From Saccharothrix sp. NRRL B-16314 (GTDB taxonomy: Bacteria > Actinomycetota > Actinomycetes > Mycobacteriales > Pseudonocardiaceae), in contig NZ_JNXC01000054.1 of assembly GCF_000716595.1 (NCBI RefSeq), forward strand, positions 1 through 44,232: a DNA stretch of 44,232 bases, given 5' to 3'. Position numbers and translations under genes: made by a program. A model generated the notes under the pieces. The model did not search any database, was not told the DNA's origin, and saw only the letters and a program-made list of their open reading frames with translations. Below, in pieces: positions 19,552-28,572 of the stretch. The stretch's first letter is position 1; every line of letters begins with the position of its first letter.

Positions 19552-19944
19552 GCAGCGACCTGCCAGGTGGGGTTCTCCCGTTCCAGGCGCAGCGCCAGAA
19601 GCCGGATCGAGCGGATGGTCCGTGGACTGCCGGGCTGTTTGGGACGGGATTTCATCGCGTGACGGCGTGCGAGAAGGTCCCGGTGCCGGCGTGGGATGTC
19701 TCCGGACGCACCAACAGTCGGAGCCTGCGAAGCGTGCCTATCGGAAGTCGGTGCAGCAGTGCCGCGAGAAAGGCTCGATCGCCGGGGGGCACCGCGGCTT
19801 GGTCATGCCGAGTTGGCGTTGCAGGACGGTAATCTGATGGCGTAGCGCCAGGATCTCCATGTCTTTGTCCCAGTCACTCAGGGGGAGCAGGCGCAGCAGC
19901 GCGAACGCGATGGTCACGCTCAGGTAGGCCAGTCGGAGCAGCAT
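19552..19944 (-). pseudogene. IS-B transposase, degenerate N-terminal half
   Basis: Read from 19944 leftwards, the minus strand encodes MLLRLAYLSVTIAFALLRLL, KDMEILALRHQITVLQRQLG, then frame-shifted remains of the segment also found at 17021-17360, and finally PGSPRTIRSIRLLALRLERE, breaking off at NPTW near 19552. It has several frameshifts and no catalytic core. Confidence 0.75.
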
Positions 19945-20104
19945 GGCCGGTCATCATGCCGCGTCAGCCGACGGCGTTGCGGACCTGCGGTCGCACCTAC
20001 GAGCGCCTTGACCCCCCACGCTACACACGGCTTCGACCGGCATGGATGGAGTTATCGGCAGGCACACGACCTCAGCGGACAATCACGGGGTGGTCGCCAA
20101 TCGC

Positions 20105-20156
20105 TGTCCGGTGTTCGCCGGACACTGTCGCGCCCGTAGGCGTCCTACGCTGTGCC
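20105..20156 (+). promoter_or_regulatory. Leaderless-type promoter and palindrome before DUF3558-like gene
   Basis: TACGCT at 20146-20151 fits the actinobacterial -10 pattern TANNNT and ends five bases before the GTG start at 20157. No ribosome-binding site is present, so the mRNA is probably leaderless. Upstream, TGTCCGG (20105-20111) and CCGGACA (20118-20124) form a perfect 7-bp dyad around a 6-base centre and could be an operator. Both are inferred from sequence only. Confidence 0.45.
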
Positions 20157-21551
20157 GTGTCTCAGAACTTCTCACAACCTCCGCCGCGCAACTACGGCGC
20201 ACCGCAGCACCACCACCTGGCCCCACCGCACTATCCGCCGACGCCCTCGGGGTACAACGCACCTTCTCGCCGGCCGAACAGGCGGCGTCGCACCATGATC
20301 GCTGCCGCCATCGTGGTCGTGCTGGTGGCCGGGATCGCCGGCGGCGTGTGGTGGTTCCGGTCGGATTCGTCTGTGGCGAGCCAGAACGACCTACCTCGGA
20401 ACCGGAACCTGAAGGAACTGGCCTTCCCCGATCCGGACAAGCTCGGCTTCGGTGACGGGCCCGGCAAGATGTGCACCAACGTGAACAAGCTGATGCGGGA
20501 CCGCGGCTACCAGCCGGTCAGCGCCAAGGACTCCGACGGTACAAGTGCCTCCTGTTGGTACATCACAACGGGGCTTTCGCTGCTGGAAGACGGTTCGAAC
20601 AACCTGAACGCCGACATCTCCGTCTGGCGGGGCGACGTCGAGTCCCGGTACCAGTCCATGTTGGACAAGGCCATCCGGGAACGCGACAGGCAGCAGCAGG
20701 ACTCCGAGTACCGGGCGAGCAAGGTGGAGCAGTTCCCGGTTGGTGACGTGGGGTTCATCTCCCATCAGGAAAGCCTCAGCCCGGACACCGAGCGGACCGA
20801 CACCACGGCGGTGTTCCGGTCTGGCGACGACCTGGTGATGGTCGCGCTGTGGGGAAACATCCGGCACGTCTCCGAGGCCGGTGAGTACGGGGAGAACGAG
20901 CCGCTCACCGAGGAGATCACCTACCGGGAGATCACCGACGTCGTGACGGCGCTGAGCGGTGCGGGCGAACCGGGGAAGCCACAGATCACCGAACCGAAGC
21001 TGGCGGAGAACGCGGCTCTGGCGGGGTTGACCGCGCCAGAGTTGCCGGTGGTGGGCACCCCCAAGGAGGCGTGCGGCACGCTGACCGCCGCAGCGGGGCG
21101 ACTCGGCACGAAGCCCAAGGGCACGAACAGGACCGCCGCGCCTGGCGCGTCAGGATTCGCCTGCACCTTCGAGCCCGTGGATGAGCCCGAGGACAGGCCG
21201 GACGGCTACAGCGAGCGCGAGATCGGGATCCGCTGGGCCACGTACGAATCGGAAGAGGCGTTCCGCGCCTCGGAAACGATGGGCAGGGACCTGCTGGGAC
21301 TGCGGAACGGCACCGCGAAAGACAAAGCGAAGCCGAGCCCGCTCTACGAACTGCGGGTCGGGGACGTCGGCTACGCGCTGCACCACGTGCCCGGCCACGG
21401 CACGGTCACCGCCGCCTACCTGCTGGACGGCAGGACCTACGTCCACATCGAGATCTCCGGCTACCGGACCGGCGCCTCCGGTGTGGAACCCCTCCCCGAG
21501 GACGTCCTGCTGAAGGACCTGGCCACGTTCCTCAGGGGAGCGGCCGGCTGA
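20157..21551 (+). CDS. Membrane-anchored protein with two DUF3558-like domains
   Basis: This 464-residue protein has a Pro/His-rich cytoplasmic tail (about 1-40, PPPRNYGAPQHHHLAPPHYP), an Arg cluster, one membrane helix (about 46-64, TMIAAAIVVVLVAGIAGGVW) and an external part. Outside are two similar modules, each with a Cys pair: KMCTNVNKLM to SASCWYIT, and EACGTLTAAAGRL to GFACTFEP. This resembles DUF3558-type domains of actinobacterial lipoproteins, whose role is unknown. GTG 20157 is chosen because it begins VSQNFSQPP, has a good -10 box five bases upstream, and precedes the first typical low-complexity tail. It stands alone between transposase remnants. Confidence 0.7.
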   Translation: MSQNFSQPPPRNYGAPQHHHLAPPHYPPTPSGYNAPSRRPNRRRRTMIAAAIVVVLVAGIAGGVWWFRSDSSVASQNDLPRNRNLKELAFPDPDKLGFGDGPGKMCTNVNKLMRDRGYQPVSAKDSDGTSASCWYITTGLSLLEDGSNNLNADISVWRGDVESRYQSMLDKAIRERDRQQQDSEYRASKVEQFPVGDVGFISHQESLSPDTERTDTTAVFRSGDDLVMVALWGNIRHVSEAGEYGENEPLTEEITYREITDVVTALSGAGEPGKPQITEPKLAENAALAGLTAPELPVVGTPKEACGTLTAAAGRLGTKPKGTNRTAAPGASGFACTFEPVDEPEDRPDGYSEREIGIRWATYESEEAFRASETMGRDLLGLRNGTAKDKAKPSPLYELRVGDVGYALHHVPGHGTVTAAYLLDGRTYVHIEISGYRTGASGVEPLPEDVLLKDLATFLRGAAG

Positions 21552-21555
21552 CCCT

Positions 21556-22637
21556 GTGCTTGCCGAATATGTCGTCCGTGCAGGACAGGCGGCGTGATGG
21601 TGCTCGTTGAGGATTCCGCCCAGTCGTTGCCGTCGGCGGATGTGGAGGCGGACGACCGCTGCTTGATCGGTGACGGCTGGTGGTAGGGCGCGTAGTGGTC
21701 GGGCGTTGTCGATGCCTTGGTGGGGGCGGTGGGTGTTGTAGAACTGCTCGTACTCGCGCAGGGCGTGAAGTAGGTGTCGTTGGTTCCAGATGAGGGTGCG
21801 GTCGAGGAGTTCGCGACGGCAGCTGTGGATCCGGCGTTCCATGATCGCGTTCATGCGGGGGATGCGGACGCCGCTGAGGACGACCTGGATCTCCGCGTCG
21901 GCGAGGACGGCGTCGAACAGGGCGGGGAACTTGCCGTCGCGGTCGCGGATCAGGAACCGGGCGGGGGTGCCGGCGTCGTCGAGGTCCATGACAAGGTTTC
22001 TGGCGGCTTGGGTGACCCAGGATGCGGTGGGGTGTGCGCGGTCGGGTGGTCTGGTCGTGGTGGTGTGAGTTGTAGGGCTTGGTGTCGTCTGCGGTGGTTG
22101 TATTGGGTCGTGTAGCGGTTCAGCACGGTCCGCAGGTGGTGTTGGTTGATGGTGAGCAGTCGGTCGGTGACTTCGCGTCTTACGGTGCCGACGAAGCGTT
22201 CGGCGTGGGCGTTGGCTCGTGGGCACCGTGGCGGGGTCTTCACGACCTGAATGCCGGCGTCGGCGAGGACGGTCGAACGAGGTGGTGAACTGGCAGGCCC
22301 GGTCGATCAGTGCCACGGTGGTGTCGTCGATCGGCGGTCGGCCGGTGCGATGGGGATAGGTCCACTTCCTCGCGGCCAGGCGCCGGTGCCATCGCAGGAT
22401 GGTTCCCGGTGTGATCAACCGGTGCTCGCGCAGCAGTCGGGGGAGTAGGCGGACCAGCGCGGCGAGTACCGCGCGATCGGCCCAGTCCAACCGTGGGCGG
22501 GGGTTGGTCCGGCGCAGCACGGCGACCTCGTGCCGCAGTACCAGCAGTTCGACGTCCTTGGCCGCGGAGGCCCGGCCGAGCAGAACCAGCCAGTTACCGA
22601 GTCGGACGAAGATCAGGTACAGCAGTCGTAACGCCAC
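21556..22637 (-). mobile_element. Mosaic of two IS-A transposase copies
   Basis: The minus strand begins at GTG 22637 ([12 protein letters not shown]) and encodes the full N-terminal region of an IS-A transposase ([38 protein letters not shown]). It then jumps over about 120 residues to the catalytic core (CQFTTSFD, a 1-2 bp frameshift, then [20 protein letters not shown]). After TYRCRRP-like basic codons it jumps again to a second, related C-terminal half (ARNLVMDLDDAGTPARFLIR, IMERRIHSCRRELLDRTL, REYEQFYNTHRPHQGI, GGILNEHHHAA). Two truncated, recombined copies are present, with no terminal repeat at either edge. Confidence 0.75.
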
Positions 22638-22639
22638 AT

Positions 22640-22832
22640 CCCACGACGAGGGCATCACCGGGATTTCCCTGGGCTGGCTGACCGACGGCGACGAGCGCCG
22701 TGCCGGGCTCGCCGACCTGCCGTCACCGTTCGGCGACCGGCACAGCGGCAAGCGGATCGCCGACGCGGTCTGTGAACTGGCCCGGCCCGCTTCGGACGGC
22801 CGTCGGTCCTGGTTATGCCTTGCGCGTGGACC
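22640..22832 (+). other. Gene scrap between transposase mosaic and selO
   Basis: This ~190-bp stretch has one open plus-strand frame with natural composition (GITGISLGWLTDGDERRAGL, then DLPSPFGDRHSGKRIADAVC). The second phrase loosely resembles the C-terminus of UDP-GlcNAc 2-epimerase-type proteins, but the evidence is too thin to name it. There is no start codon of its own; it is probably the tail of a gene cut by the transposase mosaic. Confidence 0.3.
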
Positions 22833-24293
22833 TCAGGTGCCGCAGTAGGTCTGGTAAGCGGCGCCGAACGCGTCCGGGGCGGGTTCGGCGTAGCGGTCGA
22901 GTTCGGGACGCTCGTCGTAGGGGGCGCTCACCGCGTCCAGGAGTCGTTCGAGCGGACGCGGGTCGCCCTCGGTCGCGGCGTCGAGGGCTTCTTCCACGAG
23001 GTGGTTGCGGGGGATGTAGACGGGGTTGACCCGGCCCATCGCGGCGGCGTCCGGTTCGAGAGCCTGCCAGCGGGTCAGCCAGCCGTCGATCGCGGCGAGG
23101 TCGAGGAACAGCTCACGCGCGGGTGACCCGGTGCCGCCGCCCGCCGCGCCCAGGCGGTGGTAGAACGACGTGTGGTCGACGCGGTTGTCCTGGAGGAGGG
23201 TGAGCAGCTCCTCGACCAGGGGCCCGCTCACCGCGTGGTCGAGGTCGTCGGGCAGGCCGAGCTTGGCCCGCATGCCTGCCGACCAGGAGTCGTCGTACCG
23301 CCCGCGGAACGTGCCGAGCGCCTCGACCGCCAGGGCGATCGCCTGCTCCTCGTCGTCGGCGAACAGGGGGAGGAGGGCCTCGGCGAGTCGCGCGAGGTTC
23401 CACTCGGCCACGCGCGGCTGGTTGCCGTAGGCGTAGCGCCCGCCGTGGTCGATGGAGCTGTACACGGTGGCCGGGTCGAACGCCTCCATGAACGCGCACG
23501 GCCCGTAGTCGATGGTCTCGCCCGAGATCGTCATGTTGTCCGTGTTCATGACGCCGTGGACGAACCCCACGAGCATCCACCGCGCCACCAGCGCGGCCTG
23601 GGCCGCGACCACCGCCTCGAACAGCGCGAGGTAAGGGCGCTCGGCCCGCGCGGCGTGGGGGTGGTGGCGGGCGATCGCGTGGTCGGCCAGGCGGCGCAGC
23701 AGGTCCACGTCGTCGGTGGCCCTGGCGTACTGGAAGCTGCCCACGCGCAGGTGACTGCGGGCGACGCGGGCGAGCACGGCTCCCGGCAGCACGGTCTCAC
23801 GGCGGACCGGCCGGCCGGTCGCCACCACGGCCAGTGAGCGGGTCGTCGGAATCCCGAGGGCGTGCATCGCCTCGCTGACGACGTGCTCGCGCAGCATCGG
23901 ACCGACCGCGGCCAGGCCGTCGCCGCCACGGGAGAACGGCGTGCGCCCGGAGCCCTTGAGGTGCAGGTCGCGCGGCTCGCCGTCGGCGTGGGTGACCTCG
24001 CCGAGCAGCAGGGCGCGACCGTCGCCGAGCCGCGGGGCGTAGTGCCCGAACTGGTGCCCGGAGTAGACCTGTGCCACCGGAGTCGCGCCGTCGGGGACGT
24101 GCTCGCCGACGAGCAGGCGAAGGCCCTCGGCGCCACGCAGCCACGCGACGTCCAGCCCGAGTTCCGCGGCCAGCCGATCGTTGAGCACGAGCAGGCGCGG
24201 CGCCGGAGCCTGCTCGGCCTGCCAGGCGAGAGCCATCTCGGGGAATTCCCGGGCGAAGCGGTCGCCCAGGGTGACGGTCGGTGCGGTGCTCAC
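22833..24293 (-). CDS. selO: Protein adenylyltransferase SelO (YdiU/UPF0061 family)
   Basis: This 486-residue protein is of normal length for SelO, a pseudokinase-fold enzyme that transfers AMP from ATP to Ser, Thr or Tyr of target proteins and is linked to redox stress. The family's signatures are present: [19 protein letters not shown] and [18 protein letters not shown] (nucleotide loop), a region with [20 protein letters not shown] (catalytic/metal Asp residues), and [15 protein letters not shown]. It ends YQTYCGT with the conserved C-terminal Cys. The GTG start at 24291-24293 has no ribosome-binding site but a good -10 box seven bases upstream, consistent with a leaderless mRNA. It looks intact, though surrounded by IS debris. 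Confidence 0.93.
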   Translation of the reverse strand: MSTAPTVTLGDRFAREFPEMALAWQAEQAPAPRLLVLNDRLAAELGLDVAWLRGAEGLRLLVGEHVPDGATPVAQVYSGHQFGHYAPRLGDGRALLLGEVTHADGEPRDLHLKGSGRTPFSRGGDGLAAVGPMLREHVVSEAMHALGIPTTRSLAVVATGRPVRRETVLPGAVLARVARSHLRVGSFQYARATDDVDLLRRLADHAIARHHPHAARAERPYLALFEAVVAAQAALVARWMLVGFVHGVMNTDNMTISGETIDYGPCAFMEAFDPATVYSSIDHGGRYAYGNQPRVAEWNLARLAEALLPLFADDEEQAIALAVEALGTFRGRYDDSWSAGMRAKLGLPDDLDHAVSGPLVEELLTLLQDNRVDHTSFYHRLGAAGGGTGSPARELFLDLAAIDGWLTRWQALEPDAAAMGRVNPVYIPRNHLVEEALDAATEGDPRPLERLLDAVSAPYDERPELDRYAEPAPDAFGAAYQTYCGT

Positions 24294-24328
24294 GCGGTCC
24301 ACGGTACGTCGTGCCGCCGGCCTGTCCC
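24294..24328 (-). promoter_or_regulatory. Leaderless promoter of selO
   Basis: On the minus strand GGGACA (24323-24328) is followed after 16 bp by TACCGT (24301-24306), and the GTG start of selO lies seven bases beyond. The -10 hexamer fits TANNNT and the spacing places the transcription start at the first codon. No ribosome-binding site is seen. Confidence 0.5.
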
Positions 24329-24467
24329 GGTGCAGAGGGATCGGTCGAAGGTGATGTTGAGCGCCGCTTCGCCCTTCTCCACCATCTGAAGCAGCGGGCT
24401 CTCGCGTACCCGTCCGAGCCGGAACACCTTGACAGGACCGGCAGATGGGCGCCGGCCGACCACTGAG

Positions 24468-24579
24468 TCGGACGAAGATCAGGTAGAGCAGTCGTAACGC
24501 CACACCTCACGATCAGGCCTTGAAGACCAGCGTGCACGATCGTCGCAGCTCAACGCCCTGTGCAAGGTTCTGGCACCCC
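24468..24579 (-). mobile_element. IS-A 5' end with terminal repeat
   Basis: Minus-strand codons at 24468-24505 give [13 protein letters not shown], the start of the IS-A transposase, cut off immediately afterwards. The leader and terminal repeat TGGCACCCC (24571-24579) match 15699-15808. This end and the opposite end at 26293 flank the carboxylesterase gene. Between this fragment and selO (24329-24467) one minus-strand frame reads [20 protein letters not shown], a possible gene scrap that I could not assign. Confidence 0.75.
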
Positions 24580-24630
24580 ACAGGGTCCACGGTCGGTGCG
24601 GGGCTGCCGTCAGGAGGTCGCGACCCTCGA

Positions 24631-26175
24631 TCAGCGGTGGAGCGCGTTCCAGAAGGCCAGGTTGTGTTCTGTCACCCGGTCGAACGGTCTGATTCGGTGG
24701 AGGTCGAGGCCTTGCACGTACGGCGTGGTGTCCGCCGGGTCGACGCGGGGCCACGCGCGCAGGCCTGGCCGGTTGGGATTGCCGGTGGTCGCGAAGCGGG
24801 CCCAGTAGTCGATCATCCGGTCGCCGAGGCGGCGCTGTGCGGTCGTCAGCAGTACGTCGTCGGAGCGCAGGTCGAACAGGTACCGCAGCTCGGAGCCGTG
24901 GGCGGCGAGCGGCTCGACACCGGAAGGGAACTCGGGGATCGCCGGTGCCGTTCGATCGAGGAACTCATAGGCGTACACCGGGATCTCGGCCGCGAACTGG
25001 CGATCCGCGGCGCGTTGCGGCCACGCCCAGTCGAGGTCGGTCATGATCGCGGCCAGTGCCTGCACCGCGGAGCCGGCGTGCTGCTCGAGCGGGTATTGCT
25101 GTGCGATTGCCGCAGCGTGCGGTCCGAAATGATCGGTCAACGCGGTGAGGTAGCCATCGGGACCGAGATCGGGGAGCAGCAGTGGTGCGAAGAACGTGCC
25201 CTCGTCACGGGTGATGCCGGTCAGCAGCGGCACGTGGTTGAACCGCCCGGCCGGTAGCGCCACTGCGGGGTCCTCCGGCAGCACCGTGTTCCCGAACGCA
25301 GGCAGGGGGAACGCCGGCGCGGCGAGCAGGTCCGGCACTGGCTTGCCCCGCAGGCACTCGAGTGTCGTACAGCCCAGGAGTGCGGCGACGTTCTGGCCAT
25401 GTCCCTGGTGCCACTCGTACGGTACGAACAGCGGCACGTCCAGTATCGGTCGCAGGTCGGCGCCGGCGGAGGAGCCCGGTGCACATGGCGTGCTCTGGGC
25501 GATCGCCCGCTGGAACAACCCGGCCGCGCCCGGCGAGGCGAGTTGTGCGCACACCGAGTGCGCCCCGGCGGACTCCCCGGCCAGGGTGACGTTGTTCGGG
25601 TCGCCACCGAACCCCGCGATGTTCCGCCGCACCCAGCGCAGCGCCGCCTGTTGGTCCTCGATGCCGAACGCGCCGCCGTTCGCGAGCCCGGGAAAGCCGA
25701 GGAAACCGAGATTCCCCAGCCGGTAGTTGACGGTCACCACGATCAGACCGCCTTGCTTGACCAGCCGGGTCGGCAGGTAGTCGCTACCAGCGCCGTTCAT
25801 GAGCCCGCCACCGTGCAGCCACACCAGCACCGGTGCCTTCCTGGCCGCACGCGGTGTGGTGACGTCGAGGTAGAGGCAGTCCTCGGTGACGCTTGCCGGT
25901 CGGCCGCCGGTACTGGCCTGAGGACAGCGATCGCCCGGCCGGGTTGCGTCCAGCACACCGGACCACGGCGCCGGCGGCACCGGCGAGTGCCAGCGCAGGT
26001 CACCGACCGGCGGCGCGGCGTAGGGAATCCCCTCGAAAGAACGGACATCCGCATTCGTGGTGCCCCGCACCAGGCCGGCATCGGTCCGCACCGCCGCGTT
26101 GTTGCTCGCCGCGGCCGGCGCGGCACTCAACGCCAACACACCGACGGCGACCGCCGCCCCCAGAAGTCGTCTCAT
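24631..26175 (-). CDS. Secreted type-B carboxylesterase
   Basis: This 514-residue alpha/beta-hydrolase belongs to the carboxylesterase type-B/cholinesterase family. It has a Sec signal peptide (MRRLLGAAVAVGVLALSAAP, cleavage after AAA), then FEGIPYAAPPVGDLRW, the EDCLYLDV motif and the oxyanion loop WLHGGGLMNGAG. The nucleophile is Ser202 in AGESAGAHS, the acid lies in GITRDEGTFF, and the His is in LAAHGSELRYLF. It would hydrolyse esters or amides outside the cell; the exact substrate is unknown. ATG 26175 is chosen because the signal peptide starts there, although the ribosome-binding site is weak. The gene is intact and sits between opposite ends of the IS-A family, suggesting past mobility. 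Confidence 0.88.
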   Translation of the reverse strand: MRRLLGAAVAVGVLALSAAPAAASNNAAVRTDAGLVRGTTNADVRSFEGIPYAAPPVGDLRWHSPVPPAPWSGVLDATRPGDRCPQASTGGRPASVTEDCLYLDVTTPRAARKAPVLVWLHGGGLMNGAGSDYLPTRLVKQGGLIVVTVNYRLGNLGFLGFPGLANGGAFGIEDQQAALRWVRRNIAGFGGDPNNVTLAGESAGAHSVCAQLASPGAAGLFQRAIAQSTPCAPGSSAGADLRPILDVPLFVPYEWHQGHGQNVAALLGCTTLECLRGKPVPDLLAAPAFPLPAFGNTVLPEDPAVALPAGRFNHVPLLTGITRDEGTFFAPLLLPDLGPDGYLTALTDHFGPHAAAIAQQYPLEQHAGSAVQALAAIMTDLDWAWPQRAADRQFAAEIPVYAYEFLDRTAPAIPEFPSGVEPLAAHGSELRYLFDLRSDDVLLTTAQRRLGDRMIDYWARFATTGNPNRPGLRAWPRVDPADTTPYVQGLDLHRIRPFDRVTEHNLAFWNALHR

Positions 26176-26292
26176 GATCCAGACAGTGGCAGTCGGGCTC
26201 ACCGGACACATCAACCGATCGATTGAAGACCAAGCTCTGGTCGGTTGTCGGCCGATGACAGGAGGGTCGTACGGGCGGCCGGGTGCGGTACC

Positions 26293-26510
26293 GGGTGCCG
26301 AAGGGCGGCCACATGACCTGACCTGCGCGGTTGGGCTGTTGTGGGTCCGTACTCGTTGATCAGGCCGCCGAGGGCTGGTCGGCGACCTATGGTGGCGCCA
26401 CCTGGCTCTGCGGTCGGGTGGTCCGGCTGTGGTGGAGTGAATCGTAGGGCCTGGTGGGGTCTGCGGTGGTGGTAGTGAGCCGTGCAGGCCTGCACCTCGT
26501 GCGGACAACA
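26293..26510 (-). mobile_element. IS-A 3' end remnant
   Basis: This stretch starts with GGGTGCC (26293-26299), a decayed form of the repeat GGGGTGCCA. It then follows the sequence of 13555-13730 (GACCTGACCTGCG, CTCGTTGATCAGG, GCTCTGCGGT) with many changes, ending near 26510. The minus-strand transposase C-terminus is degenerate ([20 protein letters not shown] still visible). The region 26511-26668 before the next gene contains nothing I recognise apart from its ribosome-binding site. Confidence 0.65.
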
Positions 26511-26668
26511 GTGATCCGTCCAGCGCACGGTCCGGTGTCGGGAATGTGGCCGATTGTGTCGACCGACGACCCGTGCGTAGTCCGAACAGACCATCGGTTT
26601 GCAAGAGGTGACTGCTGGTAATCCCCGGGTCCCGACCGGCGTGATCAAACCCGTGAGCGAGGCAGGCG

Positions 26669-27829
26669 ATGGCGTCGTTTTCCCCTGTGCTGTGGTCTTC
26701 CCATCCGGGTGCGCCTGGCGTGCCGACAGTGGGCGTGGAAGAGGAGTTTCTGCTGGCGGACCTGTCCACCGGGCACCTGCTCCCGATCAGCGCCCACGTC
26801 GTCGAGGTGGCCGGAGATCTGGGCGGTGCGCTGGAGTTGGAGCTGACCAGGGCGCAGGTCGAGATCAACACGCCGGTGTGCCGGACGATGGCGGAGGTGC
26901 GCGAGCAGCTGACGTTCCTGCGCTCCACTGCCGCCGAGGCGGCGTCGCAGTGTGGCGGCACCCTGCTCGCCGTGGGCACCGCCCTGGCCGATGACGCGCC
27001 GGGACCGCCGATCACCGACGACCCGCGGTACCACACGATCAACAACGCGTACGGGCAGCTCGCGCCCGAGAACGTCGTGTGTGGCTGCCACGTCCACGTA
27101 GAGGTGCCCGACCGGGAGACCGCGGTCCAGGTCTGCAACCACGTCCGGCCGTGGCTCCCCGTGCTTCTGGCGCTCACCGCCAACTCGCCGATCCACCACG
27201 GCGTCGACACCGACTACGCCAGCTGGCGGTCGGTGATCGTCGGCCGTTGGCCGTGCGCCGGCGCCCCGCCGTACTTCGAGTCGCTCGCGCACTACGAGTC
27301 CGCCGTGGACATGGCCGTCGGCTCCGGCAGTGTGCTCGACGAGAAGATGGTCTACTGGGACATCCGGCCTTCTTCCCACCTGCCCACCGTGGAGGTCCGC
27401 GTGAGCGACGTCCAGTCCACTGTGGATGAGTCCGTACTGTTCGCCGCTCTGGTGCGGGCGCTGGTCATGACCTCGCTGCAGTCCATTCGGGACGGCGTCG
27501 AAGCACCTCGGATCGGCGACGACGCGCTGCGCATGGCGTACTGGCGTGCCTCGCGTGACGGACTGGACGGCATGGGCGTCGACCTGGACACCATCCGGCC
27601 CGTTCCGGCCGTCGACCTGCTGCACCGCCTGCTGCGCCACGTCGAACCCGCGCTGACCACAACAGGTGATCTGCAGGCCGTGAAGACCGTCGTGGGCGAG
27701 TTGATCGCCAACGGCAACGGTGCGAGCCGGCAGCGACGAGCCTTCCGCCACGACCACGCCGTGACCGACATCGTGGCGCTGGTCGCCCAGCACGCCGAGC
27801 ACGTCCGTTCACCGGACAACGTCGCCTGA
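26669..27829 (+). CDS. Carboxylate-amine ligase, YbdK/GCS2 family
   Basis: This 386-residue protein is an ATP-dependent carboxylate-amine ligase of the glutamate-cysteine ligase 2 (YbdK) family. The family hallmark TVGVEEEFLLADLSTGHLLP lies at residues 20-39, followed by LELTRAQVEINTPVC, a region with VVCGCHVHVEVPDRETAV (metal-binding His pair), ANSPIHHGVDTDYASWR and HLPTVEVRVSDVQSTVDESV. In vitro such enzymes join glutamate to cysteine weakly; in actinobacteria the real substrate is often unknown, and mycothiol replaces glutathione. ATG 26669 has GAGG six bases upstream; it adds about 19 residues before the usual family start. The nearby thioredoxin/MerR cluster makes a thiol-related role conceivable. 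Confidence 0.88.
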   Translation: MASFSPVLWSSHPGAPGVPTVGVEEEFLLADLSTGHLLPISAHVVEVAGDLGGALELELTRAQVEINTPVCRTMAEVREQLTFLRSTAAEAASQCGGTLLAVGTALADDAPGPPITDDPRYHTINNAYGQLAPENVVCGCHVHVEVPDRETAVQVCNHVRPWLPVLLALTANSPIHHGVDTDYASWRSVIVGRWPCAGAPPYFESLAHYESAVDMAVGSGSVLDEKMVYWDIRPSSHLPTVEVRVSDVQSTVDESVLFAALVRALVMTSLQSIRDGVEAPRIGDDALRMAYWRASRDGLDGMGVDLDTIRPVPAVDLLHRLLRHVEPALTTTGDLQAVKTVVGELIANGNGASRQRRAFRHDHAVTDIVALVAQHAEHVRSPDNVA

Positions 27830-27840
27830 CTACGTCGGGG

Positions 27841-28008
27841 ATGTGGCTGGACCGACACCGCACCGAGGATGTACTTCACGCGCTCGGCTACCGCGTCGTC
27901 TCCGAGCACATCCTCTGGGGCAGATACGACGGCGTCAGCGATCTGGGCTCCCACTACCCGCCTGAGCACCCACCGACCTGGTGGTTCCGCTTCTTCGACT
28001 ACCTGTGA
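27841..28008 (+). CDS. Small hypothetical protein (55 residues)
   Basis: A short frame starting at ATG 27841, eleven bases after the ligase stop, encodes MWLDRHRTEDVLHALGYRVV and ends PPTWWFRFFDYL. It is rich in aromatic residues and has good third-position GC. The start lies close behind GGGG, a weak ribosome-binding site. I do not recognise the family; it may be the tail of a larger lost gene, as a recombinase remnant follows directly. Confidence 0.4.
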   Translation: MWLDRHRTEDVLHALGYRVVSEHILWGRYDGVSDLGSHYPPEHPPTWWFRFFDYL

Positions 28009-28066
28009 TCACTGGCATGGATCACGCACTACCGCCAGGCACTCAGACAGTTCTGACGTTGCCATT

Positions 28067-28396
28067 GTGTTCCAGGCCGACCTGATCCAGTCCTACCGTG
28101 CCTACCTCGACAACCGCCGCGCCGACCGGCCCGCCGCGGAGTACCGCGAACCCACATAGGAGGAATCGGCCGAGTTGCGCGTGGAGCCCCGGCGGCGGGA
28201 TCGGCTGGTCGACATCGGCCGCAACCTCACCGACCGGATCGCCGAGGCCCGCGCCAACGGCCGGCTCGGCGAAGTCCAAGGGTTTCAGGTCAGCCTCGAC
28301 GGGGCCAGGAGGAAACTCGCCACGTTGGAACGGCTGCAGCACACCGAAACCGGCATCGGTCCGGTGAGCCTCGGCATGCCGATCATCTCCGGATGA
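28067..28396 (+). pseudogene. Tyrosine recombinase C-terminal remnant
   Basis: The frame reads FQADLIQSYRAYLDNRRADR and PAAEYREPT, then TAG (28157-28159), then in the same frame EESAELRVEPRRRDRLVDIG, NLTDRIAEARANGRLGEVQG and VSLGMPIISG with a stop at 28394-28396. In the actinobacterial recombinases I know, these two phrases are separated by a Cys-rich 'HEHACVRC' segment of about 40-50 residues. That segment is deleted here. The second half could be read as a 73-residue protein from TTG 28175 after AGGAGG, but I regard it as a relic. The catalytic Arg-His-Arg-Tyr core is absent. Confidence 0.6.
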
Positions 28397-28497
28397 ACCC
28401 GCCGGGCATACGCAAGCGCCTTGCCTGCCGCGCGCATCAGCCCCGTCACTTCCGTACGCCGGGCAACCGCACCCTGGTTCGTGTGATGCAGGTCTCA

Positions 28498-28529
28498 TTG
28501 AAGGCTGTACTGGGGTACAGGCTTAGCGT
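28498..28529 (+). promoter_or_regulatory. MerR-type promoter/operator
   Basis: TTGAAG (28498-28503) and TAGCGT (28524-28529) are separated by 20 bp (19 bp to TTAGCG). The spacer carries the perfect dyad CTGTAC-TGGG-GTACAG (28505-28520). An over-long spacer with a centred dyad is the defining layout of promoters activated by MerR-family regulators through DNA distortion. A MerR gene is encoded downstream in the same operon, so autoregulation is likely. Confidence 0.85.
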
Positions 28530-28572
28530 GGTGGGTGTTGGTCCTGGTAGGTGGAACCCGGAGGTGGGTGGC

